NCBI GenBank assembly: GCA_037126765.1
Contig: JBBCBC010000034.1
Span: 15,312,691 to 15,376,690 of the forward strand
Direction: 5' to 3'
Length of the DNA stretch: 64,000 nucleotides
Source of the DNA: Stenogyne calaminthoides
Lineage: Eukaryota; Streptophyta; Magnoliopsida; Lamiales; Lamiaceae
The notes below the pieces were generated by a model, which saw only the letters and a program-made list of their open reading frames with translations, was not told the origin of the DNA and made no database searches. A program made the position numbers and the translations under genes. How positions within the stretch are numbered: position 1 is the stretch's first letter; every line of letters starts with the position of its first letter. Shown one piece after another: positions 57,009-64,000 of this stretch.

Positions 57009-57420
57009 GTTGGAAAAATCCAACATATTGGGCTTCCACGTGTCAAATTAAATGTGTATAGTTGTCTTTAAAAAGGGCCCAATTAAAGTGATCCACTAAA
57101 GTTTAGGTTATGGGCTAATATGAGTATTAAATAATCATGGGCTTTATATGTATAGAAACCATTAAGTGATTTTCTATTTGTTGAGGGACCAAATAGAAAA
57201 TATAGGAAACTTATTCTATAAGTTAGGGTTATGGTCCCCAAACATCAGTACGTTCATTCCACAATTTGTATTCTCTCTACGGAAAAGTGAAGACGGGTGA
57301 AACTGATAGTTTTGGAAACCAAGCCAGTTTGAGACATAAATCCAATCACGGATTCAGGTACGCTTCCGCTTTATGATTAATATTCTTCCTGTTTCGGTTA
57401 ATCATCGTAGAAACTATTTG
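57009..57420 (+). repeat. 3' LTR of copia F, right end unclear
   Basis: It begins TGTTGGAAAAATCC directly after the polypurine tract. The body has GGGCTTCCACGTGTC and ends around GGTTAATCATCG. I do not find a clean TTCCAACA end or TSD, so the right boundary is approximate. Confidence 0.6.
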
Positions 57421-58089
57421 GATATATTGACTAATTTCTTACATTTCTTACTCTTAATTCTATTTTAATAATCTCCCACCACTTTAATTTTTTCCACCTT
57501 AATAATGATTATTATATATATTTCAATTTTGTGAGTATAAACAGTTTCTTAATTTAATTCTGCATGTATCTTAAGGGGCAATATATTTAAACATTACATA
57601 TGGACCATAGTAGAACATCACTTTGGCACAAATAAAATCATGCCTTGTAATACACGCTCGAATTTTATATACACATGGTAGAACATAAATTTTGGCACAA
57701 ATAATATCTTGCTAAGCACACGTTCGAATTTTATATACACACCCCATTTCTGACGGAGATTATATAGGATGAACAAGCTATATACCAGGAATTCGTGAAT
57801 TTGATTAAACGGTATATATGACTTATATTATTAAAAGAAGATTAAATTAAAGAGTATTAGTTGTAATAATTTAAAGGTATAATTTATTACTATATAGAAA
57901 AGATAAAGGTATTACTTGTGATACTAAACTGTATCCGTATTGACTTATATACGATCGGTGATAACTGAAAGGTATGAATTTTATTAAAAAAAAATATTAA
58001 TAGTGATAGGTCAGTAGATGTGGAACAGTTTAATGATAAACAAAGTTCACATGTCTGTAACAAGTTATTCCTGAATATACCCCTTAAAA

Positions 58090-58145
<56 letters not shown>

Positions 58146-58384
58146 GAGAGACGATGCAAGATTTGATTTCAACAGATACTAAATCGGATATACAGCAATG
58201 CATCCAAAACCACATACTAACAGCGCTTGAATCAAAGCTTCAATTCCAAATCCACATCCTAATGAATTATTATAAGTAGGGCCTCTATAAGGTTAAGTTG
58301 CAAACAACCTTTAAACTCCTACTAAACAAACACCTACTAGTTAAGCCAAAAAGATATACCATTTTAATTTTCAACTCCTACTAA
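57421..58384. other. AT-rich gene-free stretch
   Basis: No gene seen. A short direct repeat (CACACGTTCGAATTTTATATACACA-like, near 57,655 and 57,720) is present. Confidence 0.6.
58092..58141. repeat. (AT)n microsatellite
   Basis: About 25 uninterrupted AT dinucleotides. Confidence 0.95.
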
Positions 58385-58598
58385 ACCTCAACCGCCATGA
58401 AATTCTCGTTCAGCCTGAAATTTTCACTGAAAATTCCAACCTCAGCCGCCCTGAAATTCTCGTTCAGCCTAAAATTCCACTGAAAATTCCAACCTCAACC
58501 GCCCTGAAATTCCCGTTCAGCTTGGAAATCTCAACACCAACCGCACTGAAAATCCCTACAACACTTTGATGAAGGGTTTTCACGGTCATGGTTAGTGG

Positions 58599-60075
58599 CA
58601 AGGATGGAGCGAGGAAGAGTACGGCGGGGGCACTGGGGCCCCCTGAGATTTTTAAAATTACAGGGGTATTTTAGTATTTTCCAACAAATTTGAGTTACTC
58701 TACTTTAACATGGTAAGTCAACTAGAAACTTTTATTGATATGAGTTTGGACGAAAACTTCTCTACAGTTACTGGAATAAAAGATCATGCTCAAAAAATGA
58801 TTGCTACAAGAAATCATATTGTATTCCAATTAGTTTATTTATTTATTAAGTTATCATTGATCTTACATTGTCACAACTACAATGAAAATAACATTTTCAT
58901 CAATGAAATATATCAAGATTTCACTATGCAACTGAATGTGAGATATTTTTGAATGATTGTTTGGTTGATACATTAAAAATGATATTTTTCAAAAAGTTGG
59001 TAACATAGTGGTTTTAAAAGAAAAAGTTGGTAACATATCTATCATGCAATGCTTCCAAATCATGAAGAGTTGAAGATGAATATTGTAATTTAGATGTATT
59101 AAATTTTTAATTAGGGTTAATTCTAAATAAATACACGATCTTTATATCAAGTATCAGTTTAATTTATAAATACACGGTCTTTATATACAAGAAATCATAT
59201 TGTATTCCAATTAGTTTATTTGTTTATTAAGTTATTATTGATGTTACGTTGTCACAACTACAATTGAAAGAACATTTTCAACAATGAAATTATTCAAGAG
59301 TTCACTATGTAAGCGAATATGAGATATTTTGGAATGATTGTTTGGTTGATACATTAAAATTGATGTTTTTAAAAAAGTTAGTAACATATCTATCATGCAA
59401 TGCTTCCAAATCATGAAGAGTTGAAGATGAATGTTGTAATTTAGACGTATTAGATTTTTATTTAGAATTAATTCTAAAAAAATTCATGATCTTTATATTA
59501 AGTATCAATTTAAGTTATAAATATACGATCTTTATATACAAGAAATCCATTTGTATTTCAATTAGTTTATTTATTTTTTAAGTTATCATTGATCTTACGT
59601 TGCCACAACTATAATGGAAAGAACATTTTCAGCAATGATATTCATCAAGAGTTCACTACGTACGTAATCGAACGTGAGATATTTTTGAATGAATGTTTGG
59701 TTGATACATTAAAATGATATTTTTCAAATAGTTAGTAACATATCTATATGCAATGATAATTTTTGAATGATTGTTTGGTTGATACATTAGAAATGATATT
59801 TTTCAAACATTAGTAACATATCTATCATGCAATGCTTCTTTATCTTGAAGAGCTATTTAAACTTTTATTTTCGTAATTTTTATTACTATTAAGACAAAAA
59901 CTTGTGTGGACTCTATATTTTCAATATTATTGTTATTAAAAATACTATCATTGTTATGCACAACATCAATGATAACTTTTATACATAATAGTAATATAGT
60001 TCATTTATAGATTTGGTTCACAAGAGTATTACTTACTATTAATTAGGCCCCCTGGACAGAGATCCTGGCTCCCTG
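58599..60075 (+). mobile_element. hAT transposon relic with 8 bp target duplication
   Basis: GTTAGTGG occurs on both sides (58591-58598 and 60076-60083), the 8 bp length typical of hAT. Ends are CAAGGATGGAGC and, read inward from the right, CAGGGAGCCAGG, each followed by a G/C run near GGGGCC. Inside is a decayed transposase C-terminal dimerisation region: LVSQLETFIDM...FSTVTGIKDHAQKMI, LVYLFIKLSLIL at 58,710-58,870, and VATTIMERTFSAMIFIK at about 59,600. The last part is present in three tandem copies. Confidence 0.85.
58807..59834 (+). repeat. Threefold tandem repeat inside the hAT relic
   Basis: Units start with CAAGAAATC at 58807, 59188 and 59539 (spacing 381 and 351 bp). Each has LVYLFIK-type sequence, the MERTFSAM-equivalent, GATTGTTTGGTTGATACATTA and TATCATGCAATGCTTC. 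Unit 1 has a further 30 bp duplication around AAAGTTGGTAACAT; unit 3 is shorter. Confidence 0.85.
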
Positions 60076-60329
60076 GTTAGTGGGGTTGAGGTTGGAATCT
60101 TCAGTTGACATCAAAGTGTGGTTGGGATTTTCAGTGCGGTTGGTGTTAAGATTTTCAGGCTGAACGGGAATTTCAGGGCGGTTGAGGTTGGAATTTTCAG
60201 CGAAAATTTCAGGCTGAACGGGAATTTCAGGGCGGTTGAGGTTGAAATTTTCAGTGGAAATTACTGAACTGGAATTTCAGGGCGGTTGCGGTTGGGAGAG
60301 CTACAAAAATGCAAAAATCGGGGATGAAT

Positions 60330-60352
60330 CAGAGAGAGAGAGAGAGATTTAA
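60330..60352. repeat. (AG)n microsatellite
   Basis: GAGAGAGAGAGAGAGA run near 60,335-60,350, flanked by A-rich sequence. Confidence 0.85.
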
Positions 60353-60395
60353 AAATAAAACAAGAAACAAGATGTGAAAATTTGAACAAATTTAC

Positions 60396-60451
60396 TTCTG
60401 ATCCAGCGGTAGAGGCTCCTGCTTCTCCTTCTCAGAGGTGCTGTCGGACAT
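60396..60451 (-). pseudogene. Possible first exon of a host gene, orphaned
   Basis: On the minus strand ATG at 60451 opens MSDSTSEKEKQEPLPLDQ, then GATCAGAA|GTAAAT offers a splice donor at 60395. Unspliced, the frame ends after 19 codons. It lies behind a promoter-like region (60,553-60,655). A possible acceptor TTTTTGTAG lies near 60,302, but beyond it the DNA is the palindrome, and I find no second exon. I do not recognise the protein. It could be a captured gene 5' end. Confidence 0.35.
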
Positions 60452-60552
60452 GGGAATTTCAGAGGAGCTCTCGCCGATTTCACGATGCCTTTTGTTACTC
60501 TCACTCAACAGTGGCGTGTTTGTTTCACGAGAATGAAACATACAGCCCGAAG

Positions 60553-60655
60553 CACTTATATATACTAATGATAAAGGGGCCCAAGAAGGTCATAAGGCAC
60601 AGGCCAAAATGATAAGTGGCCCAAGAATAAAACAACAAAATTTCTAAACCCTCAT
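60553..60655 (-). promoter_or_regulatory. Promoter-like cluster: TATA, TGGGCC elements, telo box
   Basis: On the minus strand, from upstream: AGGGTTT (telo box, about 60,649), TTGGGCC twice (about 60,619 and 60,581), then TATATATAAG (about 60,565-60,556), about 105 bp ahead of the ATG at 60451. Telo box plus site II (TGGGCC) is a known combination in plant promoters of translation and housekeeping genes. Confidence 0.45.
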
Positions 60656-60794
60656 TTCTCTGTGTTGTGTGGTACACTTTCTTTATATGTGCCGGAAACT
60701 TGTCCTTTCTCTGCAACACGCAGCAACCACGCGCCTTGTTCCTCACATAAGGTTTACTATTAATTAAATTATTAATTTATACATATCTAATAAC

Positions 60795-60972
60795 AAAATG
60801 TTGGGCCAAAAGTTGGGCCAATTTTTTTTTATAATTTTCTAATAAATTTTAAACATCTTAACAAATTTGATGTAACTTAAATGGTATAAAATATATTTTT
60901 TATCTTCTTTGTATGCAAGAGTACGAGGTTCAATTCCTCATATTTACCACGCATATATATTAATTATTTTTT
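60795..60972 (+). repeat. SINE-like repeat, copy 1
   Basis: A-box-like TAACTTAAATGG at 60873-60884 and B box GGTTCAATTCC at 60927-60937. Preceded by ATGTTGGGCCAAAAGTTGGGCC, followed by TACCACGCATATATATTAATTA. Confidence 0.6.
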
Positions 60973-61324
60973 AAATACTTTCTAAATTATTAATATTTAT
61001 TTTGAATTTTTAAACTAGATCTATTTATACATATATAATAACAATATATTATACCAAAAAAGAATTTAACAAAAAAAATATTACAAAATTTTGAACTAAA
61101 TCTATTTATACATATATAATAATAAAATATTATAACAAAAAAGAAAAAAATCAACAAAAAATTATTATCAAATTTATCATAAAATTTTAAAAGTGACACA
61201 TTAATGATTAATAATATAAAATGTTATATTTTGTAGTTGATATAGATATATTTAAAAAAAAAATCAATTACTCCTTCCATCTTTTTTTTTTTAGATTCGT
61301 CACTTGATTTTGACACGGGCCAAA

Positions 61325-61502
61325 AAAATGTTGGGCCAAAAGTTGGGCAAAAAATTTGTTATAATTTTCTAATAAAATTTTAAACTTATTAATAAATTGT
61401 ATGTAGCTCAAATGGTATAAAAATATTTTTTATCTTCTTTGTATGCTAGAGTGCAAGGTTCAATTCCCTATATCTACCACACATATATATTAATTATTTT
61501 TT
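61325..61502 (+). repeat. SINE-like repeat, copy 2
   Basis: Same unit as 60795-60972 along its whole length. A box TAGCTCAAATGG at 61404-61415 and B box GGTTCAATTCC at 61457-61467. It ends TTAATTATTTTTTTT exactly where copia E begins. Confidence 0.6.
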
Positions 61503-62557
61503 TTAAAGATAGACTTGAGCATTGCTACAGGTGAAACGGTTTCCTCATAGTCGATCTCTTCTTTCTGAGTATAACCTTTCGCCACAAGCCTTGCCTTGAA
61601 AGTTTCCACCTTCCCGTCCGGTCCTCTCTTTCTCTTGTATACCCACTTGCAACCAATGGGTTTGACCCCATTAAGTGGTTCGACTAGCTCCCACACTCTG
61701 TTATGATCCATAGAACCCATTTCTGCTTTCATTGCCTTTTGCCAAGAAACCGCATCCTTGTCTTGGATTGCCTCATCATATGTCCATGGGTCTGATTCGT
61801 CTTGTCCGAGAATCAAGTCCGAGGACTCTCCTATCCCCATGAATCTCTCGGGCTGTCTTACAACCCTCCCACTATGACGAGGTTCCAGTTGTGAAAGTGT
61901 GTCGTTTGGTATGTCATCTTGTACAGTTGGCAATGAGGTTAGCCCCCTTAGCTCATTTAAGGTAATCTCACTTCTGGGTCTTCTTTCGTTAATATAGTCT
62001 TCTTCCAAAAATCTAAAGTGGGTGCTTATTACCACCTTTTGATCTTCGGGACCATAGAACATACACCCTTTTGTTCCCTCGGGGTATCCTATAAACAACC
62101 TTAATTTTGATCGAGGATCCAATTTTTCGGCTTCCTTGTCCAACACGTAGGCCGGACACCCCCAAATTCTCATGTGTCTCAAACTGGGCTTGCGCCCGGT
62201 CCACAATTCTTTGGGAGTTTTGAGAACCGATTTGGATGGCACCAAGTTCAGAATGTAAGCCGTTGTTTCCAATGCATGACCCCAGAACGACTTGGGAAGA
62301 TCCGCATAACTCATCATTGATCTAACCATTTTCAAAAGAGTTCTATTTCTTCGCTCTGCAACCCCGTTTTGTTGAGGGGTTCCGGGTGCAGTTAGCTGGG
62401 ATACAATCCCTTCATCTGACAAATAGTTCAAAAACTCATCGCTGAGGTACTCGCCTCCATGATCGGATCTTAGAGACTTAATACGTTTTTCCCTATGATT
62501 CTCTACTTGAGCCTTAAATTCTTTGAATTTGTCAAAGGTCTCAGATTTATGCTTCAT
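61503..62557 (-). CDS. Copia E integrase and RT start, open frame
   Basis: About 350 codons open. Integrase core: KSLRSDHGGEYLSDEFLNYL, TAPGTPQQNGVAERRNRTLL, then SFWGHALETTAYILN and WGCPAYVLDKEAEKLDPR, THFRFLEEDYINERR. The RT begins WELVEPLNGVKPIGCKWVYK, ARLVAKGYTQKEEIDYEETV, and breaks at PVAMLKSI, before the catalytic box. The N-terminal zinc motif is upstream in another frame. The RT is thus non-functional by truncation. Confidence 0.9.
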
Positions 62558-63210
62558 AAGGAAAATATAACATTACCTTGAGTAGTCATCAATAAAAGTG
62601 ACGAAATACTCATAACCTCCTCTTGCTTTGGTTGACATTGGACCACATACGTCTGTGTGAACGATTTCTAACACTTCTTTGGCTCTATTCCCCCCTTGGC
62701 TCTGAATGCCCTCTTGGTCATTTTACCCTCCAAACATGATTCGCAGGTTGGAATTGGTTCAACTTGGAGAGACTCCAGTGAACCGTCTTCTACCAACCTT
62801 TGGATCCTCTTTGGATTAATATGTCACAATCTTAGATGCCATAGAAGTGTTTTGTTCACATCTGATGAACGTTTTCTTTTATCGAAAACAGTTGATGTGT
62901 TATAGGATGCATTTCGTGAGTGGTGTGCACAGTTAATTGTATAGAGATTACTTGACAACGTTCCATGACAGATAAATTTATCATAAAGAGAAATGGTAAC
63001 AACTTTATCAAAAGTTACAGAATATCCATCAAGGTAAAGTTTAGAAACCGAAATTAAATTCTTTCTAAAATTCGGAACGTAAAGAACATCTCTTAAAATT
63101 AAGACTCTGTCTTCAAAAGACAGGTGCACTTCTCCCACTGCTTCAGCTGCCACTCTCGTAGCATCGCCCAGTGGGATGAGGATCTCACTCCCACTAAGTT
63201 GTCGAAAATT
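62558..63210 (-). pseudogene. Copia E integrase zinc motif and protease end
   Basis: Minus frame 63234-62824 contains SGSEILIPLGDATRVAAEAV, VLYVPNFRKNLISVSKLYL and TLLWHLRL. The next frame has TCESCLEGKMTKRAF and EIVHTDVCGPMSTK. Single-base changes near 62822 (GGT to TGA side), 62690 and 62570 break the frame. Confidence 0.8.
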
Positions 63211-63950
63211 TGAACAGACGTAAAAGTGAAACAAACATGATCAGTGGATCCCGTATCCACCACCCATGAATGGGAGGCATATGCCGCTAAGCAAGTTTCA
63301 ACAACTAGTGCGTGAGAATTACCTTTCCTTCCATTCCTTTTGGGTTTGGAACAGGCTGTCCTCGAGTGTCCTACTCCGCCGCTTTCCAAAACTTTCCTCA
63401 TGCTTGATTCCATGCTCTTATTTGATGTTGAGTCTACTTGGTTTAACTTTCTTCTCTTTTCATCATCCTTATCACCACTTGACCTAGGATGAAAAGAAGA
63501 TTTTTGTTTTCCCAAGTTCTTTTCCTCGAGCTCCCTCTCCCTTTCAACCAAAGTGAGAGCATTTACAAGATCATCCACTGTAAAATCTATATCTTCCAAT
63601 AGATACTCAAGATAGTGGTGATTACAGCTCTTTGGTAAGGATTGGAGAATGAAATCAATTTTAGTCTTGAAATCACATTTTTCGCCGAGGATCTCAAGCT
63701 CCTCAAATAGCACCATAACCCTAAGAACGTGTTGCGCTGCAATCGTTCCTTTTTCCATTTTTAATTCAGCAATTTCTTGCTTCACACTTTGGATTGCCAT
63801 ATGGGTCTGATGTACGAACATCGCTTCGAGATTCTGCAAGATGTCTGCAGCTGACTCATATCCTTGGTGAAGGCGTTTCAACGATCGGCAGATGTGCGTA
63901 ATTGTATCCTTCATCAATTCATTTGCGCCTCTCCATTTACCATATAGCAT
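63211..63950 (-). CDS. Copia E gag and protease active site, open frame
   Basis: This part of the 283-codon frame has the gag helices (LKRLHQGYESAADILQNLEA, LRVMVLFEELEILG, YLEYLLEDIDFTVDDL), the charged tail, a half knuckle VGHSRTACSKP without its CX2C, then WVVDTGSTDHVCF, the protease site. After about 63,215 the frame reads the wrong phase. The gag start lies beyond the window (63951-64000 still reads gag). A shares the same knuckle deletion. Confidence 0.85.
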
Positions 63951-64000
63951 CTCGTCCCATATAAAGGCGTCCTTAGGCGGTTTTTTGGGTTTTGGTGTAT

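Larger units (their letters stand above)
58385..60297. repeat. Palindrome of inverted tandem repeats (foldback), loop occupied by a hAT relic
   Basis: The left arm (58385-58575) has about three copies of a 54-58 bp unit (CTGAAATTC(C/T)CGTTCAGC, CACTGAAAATTCCAACCTCA, ACCGCC). The right arm (60084-60297) has the same units inverted (GGCGGTTGAGGTTGGAATTTTCAG, AGGCTGAACGGGAATTTCAG). The innermost parts also pair: CCGCACTGAAAATCCC...ACACTTTGATG on the left and its complement on the right. Confidence 0.85.
60660..61502. other. AT-rich gene-free stretch with two SINE-like copies
   Basis: No gene is seen. Apart from the two SINE-like repeats, the interval 60,973-61,320 is low-complexity A/T with short duplicated words (CTATTTATACATATATAATAA twice). 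Confidence 0.6.
61503..64000 (-). mobile_element. Copia element E, truncated at RT, runs off the right edge
   Basis: A minus-strand member of the A-D family. It keeps gag (from beyond 64000), protease, integrase and the RT start, then ends abruptly at 61503 inside RT. No LTR is visible. The junction to the SINE-like repeat suggests a deletion. The coding parts are the cleanest of the family in this window. Confidence 0.9.

Noticed and set aside
58677..58686. TTTTCCAACA as a possible right end of the copia F LTR
   Set aside because: It would make an LTR of about 1.7 kb that crosses the palindrome arm and enters the hAT relic, whose target duplication shows a separate origin.
60382..60612. 76-codon plus-strand frame over the promoter-like region
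   Set aside because: No domain, and it covers sequence better explained as a minus-strand promoter and first exon.

Overview
The window is plant nuclear DNA, most likely from a eudicot. It is AT-rich and made almost entirely of nested transposable elements: plant-type Ty1/copia and Ty3/gypsy LTR retrotransposons, plant L1-like LINEs with a C-terminal RNase H, a hAT relic, a MITE and tRNA-derived SINE-like units. I found no intact host gene. The only host-like signal is a promoter plus a short first exon on the minus strand at about 60.4-60.66 kb. I cannot name the species.

Region 1 (1-22,818) is one Ty3/gypsy element of the Tat/Retand/Grande type, read on the minus strand and running off the left edge. 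In its own order it has a 5' LTR (22,818-19,841), gag, protease, RT with a gypsy RNase H remnant, a second (archaeal-type) RNase H, integrase, a 1.8 kb repeat-bearing non-coding stretch, and an extra gene on the opposite (+) strand (1-2,961). That gene can be read as four exons in one phase. Copia element A (8,913-18,003, TSD CTCTT) split the gag-protease region, and a solo LTR of the same copia family (20,761-22,601, TSD TAAAC) sits in the gypsy LTR.

Region 2 (22,819-26,230) is AT-rich and gene-free, with SINE-like units, a MITE, a hairpin and a minisatellite. Region 3 (26,232-49,110) is a stack. A plus-strand LINE (27,247-48,401) is split by copia C (29,817-47,892, TSD CGTTC). Copia C is split by copia D in the opposite direction (33,578-42,710, TSD AAAGG). 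Minus-strand LINE fragments flank the stack on both sides. Removing C and one TSD copy rejoins the LINE frame.

Region 4 (49,111-52,437) is non-coding, with a 600 bp palindrome built on a head-to-head SINE-like pair and a tandem minisatellite. Region 5 (52,438 to about 57,420) is a different copia element (F) lacking a recognisable 5' LTR. Region 6 (58,385-60,297) is a palindrome of inverted tandem repeats with a hAT relic (58,599-60,075, 8 bp TSD GTTAGTGG) in its loop. Region 7 holds the promoter/exon relic and two SINE-like repeats. The second of these abuts copia E (61,503-64,000, minus), a truncated member of the A-D family that runs off the right edge.

Nearly all coding regions are decayed. 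Many lesions in the copia copies fall on CAG/CTG trinucleotides, and some are indels rather than transitions. Part of the apparent decay may therefore be a sequencing artefact at methylated CHG sites.
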